Positions 1 through 6,859 of a DNA stretch of 50,081 nucleotides are shown here, piece after piece. The notes beneath the pieces are model-generated. The model saw only the letters and a program-made list of their open reading frames with translations, made no database searches and had not been told where the DNA came from. Position 1 is the first letter of the stretch. Each line of letters opens with the position of its first letter. Source of the DNA: UBA4124 sp964577515 (lineage in GTDB: Bacteria; Patescibacteriota; Minisyncoccia; Phycocordibacterales; UBA9973); contig CAZNZN010000004.1 of NCBI GenBank assembly GCA_964577515.1, positions 1 to 50,081 on the forward strand, given 5' to 3'. The position numbers were made by a program, and so were the translations under genes.

Positions 1-2
1 AT

Positions 3-320
3 ATAAAGATACTCATTGCACATATCAACTTTGATGAATGGGATACTGAAAAGCACCACGCAACGCCAATGCAAAAAAGATTTGCGGCAATGCTGCTAGA
101 TGACCTGAAAGTAAGCGACGACTTCGGAAAACGCTCTCCTTTCAAAAGTATCCTCTTCCACGAAGGATGGATACGGCTCCAAAAATATAGCGAGCTGCTC
201 GAGTGGTGGAGAATAGCAGAAGACTTGCACCCACTGCTTTCTCGCCTTCTGGAACGACAAGTCAATGTCATCGACCTGCCAACCCGCCCGACAAACTATA
301 AGCACCCTTACCTTCCGTAA
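3..320 (+). CDS. Partial hypothetical protein (5' end outside window)
   Basis: This reading frame is open from the first complete codon of the window to a TAA at 318-320, so the gene starts upstream of the window. An internal ATG at 69 exists, but the open frame before it (with acidic and aromatic residues such as FDEWDTEKHH) suggests that ATG is not the start. The visible part is about 105 residues, hydrophilic, with Trp and Leu-rich helical stretches and no membrane segment. I do not recognise the family. The stop codon lies inside an intrinsic terminator stem. Confidence 0.5.
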   Translation: MKILIAHINFDEWDTEKHHATPMQKRFAAMLLDDLKVSDDFGKRSPFKSILFHEGWIRLQKYSELLEWWRIAEDLHPLLSRLLERQVNVIDLPTRPTNYKHPYLP

Positions 321-335
321 GGGGCTTTTCTTTTT
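300..335 (+). terminator. Intrinsic terminator overlapping a stop codon
   Basis: CCCTTAC (305-311) pairs with GTAAGGG (317-323), extended by AAGC/GCTT around one bulged A, with loop CTTCC and then TTTTCTTTTT. The stop codon of the upstream partial gene lies in the stem. The last two T's form the start of the next gene's -35 box. Confidence 0.85.
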
Positions 336-362
336 GACTATATAGAAAAAACGTGTTATTTT
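334..362 (+). promoter_or_regulatory. Promoter fused to upstream terminator (array unit 1)
   Basis: TTGACT (334-339), a 17-nt spacer and TATTTT (357-362). Eighteen bases separate the -10 box from the GTG start at 381, the same distance as in the next three units. There is no Shine-Dalgarno sequence in the short leader. Confidence 0.7.
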
Positions 363-380
363 ATTGCAAAACTTGAACAC

Positions 381-806
381 GTGAAAAATCAAAACAACGC
401 CACGTTTACGTGGACGCCGGTGATCGGCAAACCGCATCAGACAACTCTGGTACAACACCTGCCAAAAAGTGTCTTGCAAAAAATGCTTGAGGCATTGCAA
501 AAGAAGAAAGTCCCTGAAACCATCCGTTTTGCAACAGGAAGGTTCAGAAGTGCGCAACTCTACACGAACAGCGCAACGCCGTTGCAAAAACGGATCGCTG
601 AGGACTTGTTGTCAACAGTGCACCCGCAGACAGGACGCACCTGCCTGAAGTATGTGTACTTCATGGGTGCAGACATCACCGTCGAACGTCTCAGTTCGGA
701 TATCGACTGGGGTAAAGTGCAGGACATCGTTCACATAGTGCTTGAAAAATACTATGAACAGGTGACCATCTTGCAAACAAACACTCTCACAAAAAACGTG
801 GCCTAA
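381..806 (+). CDS. Small protein with Nfu N-terminal-like domain, paralogue 1
   Basis: This is a 141-residue cytoplasmic protein starting at GTG. Residues about 64-125 read like the Nfu/NifU N-terminal (scaffold) domain: a SPLAKRL-like helix (TPLQKRIAEDLL), then a strand and turn (YVYFMGADITVERL) matching the family's VFFGxDFITVTK, then a DW dipeptide and an amphipathic helix. There is no C-terminal CxxC NifU domain, so it cannot by itself carry a cluster in the usual way. The next gene encodes a diverged copy. The gene has its own promoter and terminator. The family assignment is my inference from pattern; the function is unknown. A cysteine desulfurase is encoded elsewhere in the window (25748-26941). 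Confidence 0.55.
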   Translation: MKNQNNATFTWTPVIGKPHQTTLVQHLPKSVLQKMLEALQKKKVPETIRFATGRFRSAQLYTNSATPLQKRIAEDLLSTVHPQTGRTCLKYVYFMGADITVERLSSDIDWGKVQDIVHIVLEKYYEQVTILQTNTLTKNVA

Positions 807-814
807 AGTCCCTG

Positions 815-845
815 CCCTGATGCATAGTGCATCAGGGTATTTTTT
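815..845 (+). terminator. Intrinsic terminator
   Basis: A perfect 10-bp stem, CCCTGATGCA (815-824) with TGCATCAGGG (828-837), loop TAG, followed by TATTTTTT. The T-tract runs directly into TTGACA of the next promoter. Confidence 0.9.
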
Positions 846-872
846 GACAAAAAGTGTTTTACATAGTATTTT
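844..872 (+). promoter_or_regulatory. Promoter fused to terminator (array unit 2)
   Basis: TTGACA (844-849), a 17-nt spacer and TATTTT (867-872). The ATG at 891 follows 18 bases after the -10. The -35 shares its two T's with the terminator T-tract. Confidence 0.8.
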
Positions 873-890
873 CAAAAAAAATCTTTCCCT

Positions 891-1310
891 ATGTTCCAGA
901 AAAAAAAGACTCCCCCGGCAGTGTTTTCATGGATATTCCATCCTGAAAACCCTTTAGAGATTTCCCTTGAGAGGAAATACACTATCACCTCACTAGAAGG
1001 TCTACGTGGTATTTTCTCAAGGAAAGACCCTATCGAGATGCGATTTCCACAACCGGTCTTTGCGTTGAGTGCAAAAAACACGCACATGGCTTCCCCCGAA
1101 CAGCGACTTATCGCTGAAAAACTTCTTGCTATCAAAAAAAGTGGCGGCGCAAGTCTTCTCCAGTATGTAGAGATACTTGGGCCAGTCATAACTGTACGGT
1201 GCATGGTCCCTAATACCCCGTGGTCAGAAACGACACAGTTGATAGAAGAAGAGTTTTCAAAGCTGTTCAACAAAAATATCCGTTTCAGCAACTCACCAGT
1301 TCCTCGATGA
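891..1310 (+). CDS. Small protein with Nfu N-terminal-like domain, paralogue 2
   Basis: This 139-residue cytoplasmic protein aligns over its length with the product of 381-806. Shared elements are an aromatic start (VFSW versus TFTW), P-(I/E)-x-RF near the middle, SPEQRLIAEKLL versus TPLQKRIAEDLL, LQYVEILGPVITVRC versus LKYVYFMGADITVER, and a Trp followed by an acidic helix. This copy has lost the Asp before that Trp. It has no CxxC motif. The pair probably arose by tandem duplication of the whole unit, since the flanking terminator and promoter are also duplicated. Function unknown; Nfu_N-like fold is inferred. Confidence 0.55.
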   Translation: MFQKKKTPPAVFSWIFHPENPLEISLERKYTITSLEGLRGIFSRKDPIEMRFPQPVFALSAKNTHMASPEQRLIAEKLLAIKKSGGASLLQYVEILGPVITVRCMVPNTPWSETTQLIEEEFSKLFNKNIRFSNSPVPR

Positions 1311-1317
1311 TCTCTTG

Positions 1318-1349
1318 CCCTATGACCAATCGTCATAGGGTATTTTTTT
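1318..1349 (+). terminator. Intrinsic terminator
   Basis: CCCTATGAC (1318-1326) pairs with GTCATAGGG (1332-1340), loop CAATC, then TATTTTTTT. The stem ends and tail (CCCT...AGGGTATTTTTT) match the preceding unit's terminator. Confidence 0.9.
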
Positions 1350-1376
1350 GACAAAAGAACAAAGAGACGGTAGTCT
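1348..1376 (+). promoter_or_regulatory. Promoter fused to terminator (array unit 3)
   Basis: TTGACA (1348-1353), a 17-nt spacer and a weak -10, TAGTCT (1371-1376), 18 bases before ATG 1395. The position of the hexamer is supported mainly by the constant spacing in the array. Confidence 0.6.
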
Positions 1377-1394
1377 GATAAAAAATCTTTTCGT

Positions 1395-1712
1395 ATGAAA
1401 AACATTCTTTTGACAGTATCATCACAAGCAGTTGTTGTTTCTGCCATTTTCTTGTTTGTCTTTCTAGTAGGAGCAGTATTTATTGCTGTAGAAGCAGGAA
1501 AAAAAGGGCTCATCTCTAAACACGAAGGAGAAAATGAGCCCTATATTAGGAGTATTATATTACTCGCACTCCTAATACTTCCCGGGGCCGTACTCTACTC
1601 ACAAGACTTTCCTTTCGCGATAGTCTTGTGCTACGTAGGCGCCAAGGCCATCCTTCTCTTGCTCGTGTACCTCGTTTACAGTGTCTTTTTTAGGAAAAAG
1701 GATATTGTTTAA
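1395..1712 (+). CDS. Small integral membrane protein, unknown
   Basis: This 105-residue protein has three predicted membrane segments: residues about 10-32 (Val/Phe-rich, no cleavage site), about 52-68 (IILLALLILPGAVLY) and about 73-98. A short charged loop (KHEGENEPY) lies between the first and second, and the C-terminus is basic (FRKKD). It belongs to the array of single-gene units and has its own promoter and terminator. The family is not recognised. Confidence 0.6.
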   Translation: MKNILLTVSSQAVVVSAIFLFVFLVGAVFIAVEAGKKGLISKHEGENEPYIRSIILLALLILPGAVLYSQDFPFAIVLCYVGAKAILLLLVYLVYSVFFRKKDIV

Positions 1713-1720
1713 GAAATCTT

Positions 1721-1752
1721 ATGCCGTCGTCACAACGATGGCATTTATTTTT
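1721..1752 (+). terminator. Intrinsic terminator
   Basis: ATGCC-TCGT pairs with ACGA-GGCAT (1721-1744, one G/T mismatch step), followed by TTATTTTT and directly by TTGACA. Confidence 0.8.
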
Positions 1753-1778
1753 GACAAAAGAAAAAAATCACGTAAAGT
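1751..1778 (+). promoter_or_regulatory. Promoter fused to terminator (array unit 4)
   Basis: TTGACA (1751-1756), a 16-nt spacer and TAAAGT (1773-1778). ATG 1797 follows after 18 bases, as in the other three units. Confidence 0.65.
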
Positions 1779-1796
1779 TAGCAAAAACCGTTACAC

Positions 1797-2114
1797 ATGG
1801 CAACCATTATCTTAGTACTTGCGGCGCTATGTGTTATCGTCGCTGTTGTTTGCACAGTAGAGCACGCTGACATCATAGCAAGAGCTGCTCGTCCACTGCA
1901 CCCTGTCATCAAAAGGAGTGCGAAAAGATATATCAAAGTAGGAGCAACTGCTGGGCTGATCGGCACACTGCTTACACTCCTTCGAGCACTACTACAAGGA
2001 CACCCACTGGCAGAGTATTTTGCACTACCAGTACTCCTCTATAAGATATTTTTTATTCCTGGACTGTGGCTGATAAGCTATGTATTCCGTTCAAAAAAGA
2101 AAAAATCCTCCTGA
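1797..2114 (+). CDS. Small integral membrane protein, unknown
   Basis: This 105-residue protein has an N-terminal membrane segment (about 2-22), a basic amphipathic stretch (RPLHPVIKRSAKRYIK), then two more hydrophobic segments (about 50-66 and 75-95). It ends in a lysine/serine-rich tail (RSKKKKSS). The stop codon is embedded in the terminator stem. It is the last unit of the array and converges with murG. Family not recognised. Confidence 0.6.
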   Translation: MATIILVLAALCVIVAVVCTVEHADIIARAARPLHPVIKRSAKRYIKVGATAGLIGTLLTLLRALLQGHPLAEYFALPVLLYKIFFIPGLWLISYVFRSKKKKSS

Positions 2115-2137
2115 CACACAGGAGGACTTTTTTATTT
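2106..2137. terminator. Bidirectional intrinsic terminator
   Basis: TCCTCCTG (2106-2113) pairs with CAGGAGGA (2119-2126), loop ACACA. A T-tract follows on the plus strand, and the upstream A-tract gives a T-tract on the minus strand. It serves both the small membrane gene and convergent murG. Confidence 0.9.
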
Positions 2138-3259
2138 CTCGTGCTCGAGTGCTATCTTGATAGCCTCTACTGCTATTTCTCTTGCTGCATCAGGTTTGAA
2201 AAACGCTTTTGCATGAGCCGCCATAGCATCATAGTGATCTTTGTGATCAAGAATAGTTTCTATCTCACTCATGAGTACTGAAGGAGTAAGGTTCATCTCT
2301 TCTATTACAGTACATGCCCCACTACGCGCATAGTGATACGCGTTTTTTCTTTGATGATCACCGTGTGCAGCAGCATATGGGATAAGGATAGACGGCTTCC
2401 CCCATGCAGCAATCTCAAAGAGCGATGAGCCTGATCGCCCAATGATAATGTCTGCAGCACCTCCGAGCATTTTGGTCTCAAGCTCATTGAGAAATGCGTA
2501 GGGCTTATACCGTGTACGATGTGTATCATCCCCAAGGATCACCCCCACATCACTTTTCACTTCTTCAAAATTTTTATCTCCTGTCTGGTGAATGACTTGG
2601 TATTTTTTCAACAAATCAGGGAGGATACGGGTAATGACCTCGTTGATAACACGAGCACCTTGAGAACCTGCAAAGATTCCTATCGTAGGAATACTTGGAT
2701 CAATATCAAAAAATGATGCTGCTCCTTCTCGTGCAGCACCTGCCACAGAACGACGCACTGGTTGTCCTGTCACTGAAACACGTGTAGAGTCAAAATACGT
2801 TGCCGCTTCAGGGAAAGAAAGTGCTACTTTTCGTGCAAATTTTCCCGCCCATATGTTCACCCGACCAGGCACAGTGTCAGACTCATGAATCACCACAGGG
2901 ATTCGTAAGAGTCGAGCAGCAAAAAGCATAGGAAAGCTCACATACCCACCCTTACTGATCACTACGTCTGGATAAATAGAAAAAAGTCGTACCAGCGCAC
3001 CAAGAACTCCGAACCCTGTCTTGAAGACATCAAGAAAATTTTGAAAAGAAAAATATACGCGCAACTTCCCTGCAGTCACCGGAACAAACGTAATAAACAT
3101 ACGATCAAGTGCAGCCTGATCATACGGCTTGTCAGACGCAAAGTACATTTTAAATTTGATAAATCGCTCTTCGTCTGCAATACGATTGAGCTCTTCGGCA
3201 ATAGCAAAAAGCGGGTATATGTGCCCACCGGTCCCTCCTCCTGTCAGTAGTATCTTCAT
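2132..3259 (-). CDS. murG: MurG, lipid II synthase (GlcNAc transferase)
   Basis: The protein transfers GlcNAc from UDP-GlcNAc to lipid I at the inner face of the membrane, making lipid II. The start is ATG at 3259, which gives the canonical N-terminus MKILLTGGGTGGHIYP (glycine-rich loop, residues 7-13). A longer frame adds 14 unrelated residues. The C-terminal domain has FAGSQGARVIN and the donor-site segment GRSGSSLFEIAAWGKPS followed by a PYAAAHGDHQ motif, the family's usual HxDHQ region. At 375 aa it is slightly longer than the typical ~355. It is the last gene of scpA-scpB-mraY-ftsW-murG, 10 nt after ftsW. murD, normally nearby, is absent. Confidence 0.96.
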   Translation of the reverse strand: MKILLTGGGTGGHIYPLFAIAEELNRIADEERFIKFKMYFASDKPYDQAALDRMFITFVPVTAGKLRVYFSFQNFLDVFKTGFGVLGALVRLFSIYPDVVISKGGYVSFPMLFAARLLRIPVVIHESDTVPGRVNIWAGKFARKVALSFPEAATYFDSTRVSVTGQPVRRSVAGAAREGAASFFDIDPSIPTIGIFAGSQGARVINEVITRILPDLLKKYQVIHQTGDKNFEEVKSDVGVILGDDTHRTRYKPYAFLNELETKMLGGAADIIIGRSGSSLFEIAAWGKPSILIPYAAAHGDHQRKNAYHYARSGACTVIEEMNLTPSVLMSEIETILDHKDHYDAMAAHAKAFFKPDAAREIAVEAIKIALEHEK

Positions 3260-3269
3260 ATAGTCCGTA

Positions 3270-4397
3270 TTATACCGCTTTCTTTTCGTAGCGAGAAACA
3301 TTTAAAATAATCCCCACTGAAGCAAGGGCAATGGCAAGCGATGTCCCTCCGTGGCTAATAAACACGAGCGGTACTCCTGTAAGTGGAAAGAGTCCTACCA
3401 GAGAGAGGATGTTGAGAAATGATTGTGCAGTGAGTAAGGTCACAAGCCCCACGACAAGATACCGAGAAAAGGTGTCTGGCGCACGAAGCGCTATCTTGAA
3501 ACCGCGGATAGCAAAAAAAACATACAAGATGACGAGGATTGTTGAACCGACAAACCCAAACTCTTCGCCAATCACTGCAAAGATAGAGTCTCCTTGTGGT
3601 TCAGGAAGATAGCTAAATTTCTGAACACTCTGACCAAGGCCACGACCAAATACTCCTCCGGACCCTACAGCGATAAGCGATTGTTGGAGCTGGTATGAAG
3701 CTCCTCGAGGGTCCGCGCTAGGATCTATAAATGTTTTGATACGGTCCATCACATAAGGGCGAACGTAGGCAAGCACTCCCACGACGACAATCCCTAGCAC
3801 TATCACTCCCACTACCTTTTTCCATGACACACCAGAGACAAAGAGTATGCCACACGCTGCAGCAGTAGAAAGGATCAGACTTTTTGTGTCAGGCTGAAAA
3901 AGCAGCGCAGCAGCGACGATACCAAGAAGGACAACGAGCGGCAAAATCTTGAACAGAAACTCCCCTTCCTTTTTTCGCGTCCAGGCAAGCCATGCAGAGA
4001 AATACATAACAAACGCAACTTTCAAAAATTCAGCTGGCTGAAACTGCAGAGGACCGATAGAAATCCATCGTCGTGCACCCCCGTGTTCAAAGCCTAGCCC
4101 AGGAATAAAAACCGCGAGTGTGACTAAGAGTGCTGCAAGAAAAAAATAAAACGAATACGCACGCCAAAATGTGTACGGGATCAGTGAGCATATCCACAAC
4201 AGTAAAAATCCTCCGACAAGTCCAAAGACTACTTGATTGAACAATACTCCGTAAAACTTCGTCTCACTCTTTGCCAAAATACCGAGTGATGCAGAAATAA
4301 AAGAAAGCAGCCCAATACCAGCAATCACTGAAACAATCCAAAAGAAATACCGATCAAATGGTTTTTGTTTTTGAGCAAAAGCAAGAAATCGCTGCAT
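3270..4397 (-). CDS. ftsW: FtsW/RodA-type SEDS glycosyltransferase
   Basis: This is a polytopic SEDS-family peptidoglycan polymerase or division protein with about ten membrane segments over 375 aa. Family motifs are GGARRWISIGPLQFQPAEFLK (split: ARRW with QPAEF), the large extracellular loop DPSADPRGASYQLQQS, GSGGVFGRGLGQS, and LPEPQGDSIFAVIGEE with the conserved Asp of the catalytic loop. Position between mraY and murG supports FtsW over RodA. It starts 15 nt after mraY. The usual PDxG pair near residue 165 reads PDTKS here, a mild divergence. Confidence 0.93.
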   Translation of the reverse strand: MQRFLAFAQKQKPFDRYFFWIVSVIAGIGLLSFISASLGILAKSETKFYGVLFNQVVFGLVGGFLLLWICSLIPYTFWRAYSFYFFLAALLVTLAVFIPGLGFEHGGARRWISIGPLQFQPAEFLKVAFVMYFSAWLAWTRKKEGEFLFKILPLVVLLGIVAAALLFQPDTKSLILSTAAACGILFVSGVSWKKVVGVIVLGIVVVGVLAYVRPYVMDRIKTFIDPSADPRGASYQLQQSLIAVGSGGVFGRGLGQSVQKFSYLPEPQGDSIFAVIGEEFGFVGSTILVILYVFFAIRGFKIALRAPDTFSRYLVVGLVTLLTAQSFLNILSLVGLFPLTGVPLVFISHGGTSLAIALASVGIILNVSRYEKKAV

Positions 4398-4412
4398 GAT
4401 ACGTGTGCCCTC

Positions 4413-5474
4413 CTAACTAATAAGCGCAAGTACAACCCCCATAATCGCACAAATGATAGACACGACCCAGTACCGCATGACAACTTTTTCTCGAGGCCAT
4501 CCAAGTGCGTGAAAGTGATGATGCAGTGGAGCTATTTTAAACACACGGCGCTTTCCAAAATACTTGTAGCTTGTGATTTGAATAATGTTTGAGGCAGTAG
4601 TTGCTGCAAGTGGAAGTGCAATGAGCGGAAGCAGTAGTACCGTGTCAGTGAGGAATGCAAAAACAGTCAACACCACCAAGAGTCCTAGTATCCCTGTTTC
4701 CCCCATATAAAATCGCGCAGGAGGAATGTTAAACCATAAAAATGCGAGAATCGCTCCAGAGAGTACGGCAGAGAGTGCTGCTATATCGACAAGGTTTTTG
4801 CCGTATGCAATCACTGAGTAGGCACCGAAAATAATCGCCAACACTCCCCCAGCAAGCCCATCCATACCATCAATAACACTTCCTGAGAACACCGCGACAA
4901 GTACTACGATGAAAAACGGGACAAAAAGAGCGCCAAGATAGAGCTCTGTTCCGGCAAAAGGAATCGCAACACCATGCATTCCAAGCTTGTGATAAAACCA
5001 TAGCCCAATCAAAAGCCCTATCCCCACCACTGCTGCTATTTTGATATACCGATCACTGATCTTATCGAGCGCACCACGTATTTGCGCAGCATCATCAATA
5101 AGTCCTATACCAGCGCCAAGAAGAAGTGCAGCAAGAGGGACAAGTGTCTGCCCTCGACTCAAGAAGTCGAGCTTGCTTGAAACATCAGAAGGAAACACTT
5201 TTGAAATGATCCACATGATAAGTATAGAAAGTGTCACCGAAAGCCAGATAATCACCCCGCCCACTCGAGGAGTAGAAGTTTCTGCTACAGCGTTACTTAC
5301 TTTTGAAAAATCTTGGTTGGTGATACCTTCGTTTTCTACACGCTTCTTCTTTTTCCAAAGTTTATATTTGTACATGTAGTGCGTAAGACGCGGAGTGAGC
5401 AATATCCCTATCGCAAATGTCAGTGCGGTAGGAAGAAAGATTTTTACAACATTTAACATCATAAGGTTACTCAT
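4413..5474 (-). CDS. mraY: MraY, phospho-MurNAc-pentapeptide transferase
   Basis: This integral membrane enzyme (353 aa, about ten helices) makes lipid I from UDP-MurNAc-pentapeptide and undecaprenyl phosphate. Visible motifs are TPRVGG, the DD pair in GLIDDAAQIRG, DGMDGLAGG (family NxxDGxDGL), MGETGILG (usually GDTGSL, so Asp is replaced by Glu) and the histidine motif APLHHHFHALGW. The start overlaps the end of scpB by 8 nt, implying translational coupling. ftsW follows directly. Confidence 0.95.
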   Translation of the reverse strand: MSNLMMLNVVKIFLPTALTFAIGILLTPRLTHYMYKYKLWKKKKRVENEGITNQDFSKVSNAVAETSTPRVGGVIIWLSVTLSILIMWIISKVFPSDVSSKLDFLSRGQTLVPLAALLLGAGIGLIDDAAQIRGALDKISDRYIKIAAVVGIGLLIGLWFYHKLGMHGVAIPFAGTELYLGALFVPFFIVVLVAVFSGSVIDGMDGLAGGVLAIIFGAYSVIAYGKNLVDIAALSAVLSGAILAFLWFNIPPARFYMGETGILGLLVVLTVFAFLTDTVLLLPLIALPLAATTASNIIQITSYKYFGKRRVFKIAPLHHHFHALGWPREKVVMRYWVVSIICAIMGVVLALIS

Positions 5475-6012
5475 TGGTACTGTCGGTAGATTCTTTTTGT
5501 ACTAATAATGTTTCGATTTTGGTGCTCGTTGCGGTGTATTCTGGTAAATCTTCGACACGTGCAACACCAAAGTGCTCAAGTGTCTGGAGTGTCGGATAGT
5601 ATCCTACTGCGCGTCCAGTACCACGCGCCTCAATAAGCCCACGCATCGCAAGCGCGCGAAGTGAGTAGGAAGCGTTCACCCCACGAATAAACTCTATCTG
5701 TGCTTTTGATACTCCTCCGTGATACGTGATGATAGCCAGTGTCTCTGCACTTGCCTTTGAAAGCTCTTTTGAGAGTTCTTCCTTTCGAATAGCTTCAATG
5801 AGTACGCTATGCTCTGGACGAGTAGCAAGAGCAACCTCGTCTCCTTCTCGGACGAGCATCATGGCATGATCATCAAGTGATGATGCAAGTGTTGTCAGTG
5901 CTTCATCTATCTCTTGCTCTGAAACATCCAAACGAGATGCGAGCGATTTGACGCTGTACGGATCAGCGGTAGCAAAAAGAAGTGCTTCGATTTTTTGTGT
6001 AATAGTAGACAT
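5467..6012 (-). CDS. scpB: ScpB, segregation and condensation protein B
   Basis: This 181-residue protein has the two winged-helix domains of the SMC-kleisin accessory factor ScpB. The N-terminal part has the KIEALLFATADPYSVKSLA start typical of the family, and the middle has ETLAIITYHGGVSKAQIEFIRGVN and GLIEARGTGRAVGYYPT. With ScpA and SMC it compacts and segregates the chromosome. It is encoded 5 nt after scpA and overlaps mraY. SMC is not in this window. Confidence 0.94.
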   Translation of the reverse strand: MSTITQKIEALLFATADPYSVKSLASRLDVSEQEIDEALTTLASSLDDHAMMLVREGDEVALATRPEHSVLIEAIRKEELSKELSKASAETLAIITYHGGVSKAQIEFIRGVNASYSLRALAMRGLIEARGTGRAVGYYPTLQTLEHFGVARVEDLPEYTATSTKIETLLVQKESTDSTNE

Positions 6013-6017
6013 ACTGT

Positions 6018-6776
6018 TTATGACTGTTCAGCCTCAATCGAAGGTTCATACTTTTGCAGCTGAATATCACCAAACGATGCTTCTTGTTCAGCCTGCACGA
6101 ACCCTCGACGAACTAACTCAAGCATACCAAGGAATGAGACAATCACATAGACTTTTTTGCTTTTATCATCTGCGTCAGGAGAATGTACCACGATATCTTT
6201 GAAGCTTACCGAAAGCGCTTTCTGTATACGGTCATGGAGTGTATCGAGGACCTCCGCGATGGAGATGGTCTTAAATACGCGAGCCTCTGGTTTCTTTGGT
6301 GCAGGAGGTGGTACGCGGAGGACTGCCCCATCGACAAGTGCTGCAAGCATGGCAGTAGAGAGTGTGGGGTCAGGAGCAAAGACAGTCCCACTCATGCGAG
6401 GAACTCCTTCAAATGCTATCTTCTTCCCGTACTTTTGTATGAGCCACCGTGAGGCTTCGGAGACCACCTGATAGAGCGCAACTCGGCGCTCAAGGTCAGA
6501 AATAGAAGCAGACTCTTCAGTAGTAAGCTCGAGGTTTGGAAGGAGAGAACGTGCTTTGATGAGAAGCAATGTCGCTGCTACAGAAAGAAACGATGCTACA
6601 TGCTCAGGATGCATCCCTTTACTTTGAATATATGCAATAAAATCATCTGTAACAGAAGCAAGCGAAATATCGTTCACAAATAATTTGCGCTTTTCAATAA
6701 GTTCGAGCAGGACCTCAATCGGCCCCTCAAACTGGTCGTGCTTCACTTGAAACTGTACAGTGGCCATATCCTCCAT
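6018..6776 (-). CDS. scpA: ScpA, kleisin subunit of condensin
   Basis: ScpA is the kleisin that bridges SMC heads. The N-terminal signature FEGPIEVLLELIEKRKL and the NDISLASVTDDFIAYI segment are clear, and a C-terminal winged helix (VSFLGMLELVRRGFV) is present. The start at 6776 (MEDMATVQF) is preferred, 11 nt after an extended -10 (TGTTATACT); the ATG at 6767 is possible. The gene heads the scpAB-mraY-ftsW-murG run. 252 aa is a normal length. Confidence 0.93.
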   Translation of the reverse strand: MEDMATVQFQVKHDQFEGPIEVLLELIEKRKLFVNDISLASVTDDFIAYIQSKGMHPEHVASFLSVAATLLLIKARSLLPNLELTTEESASISDLERRVALYQVVSEASRWLIQKYGKKIAFEGVPRMSGTVFAPDPTLSTAMLAALVDGAVLRVPPPAPKKPEARVFKTISIAEVLDTLHDRIQKALSVSFKDIVVHSPDADDKSKKVYVIVSFLGMLELVRRGFVQAEQEASFGDIQLQKYEPSIEAEQS

Positions 6777-6790
6777 ATACTCGGTACAGT

Positions 6791-6828
6791 ATAACAAAAA
6801 AGCCTCATATAGGGGCTTTTTTGTTATT
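6791..6828 (-). terminator. Intrinsic terminator downstream of aspS
   Basis: ATAACAAAAAAGCCTC (6791-6806) can pair with GGGGCTTTTTTGTTAT (6812-6827), loop ATATA, giving a T-tract on the minus strand. It separates aspS from scpA. The scpA -10 lies at its edge. Confidence 0.85.
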
Positions 6829-6859
6829 TCTTTTACCGCTCGTTGCTCGGTAGATGTGG

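Noticed and set aside
300..2137. Integron-like cassette array with attC sites
   Set aside because: The hairpins are ordinary terminators with T-tracts; no conserved GTTRRRY core and no integrase in the window.
4413..5474. MraY inactivation because GDTGS reads GETGI
   Set aside because: The DD pair, DGMDGL and the HHH motif are intact, so the Glu for Asp change alone does not justify calling it inactive.
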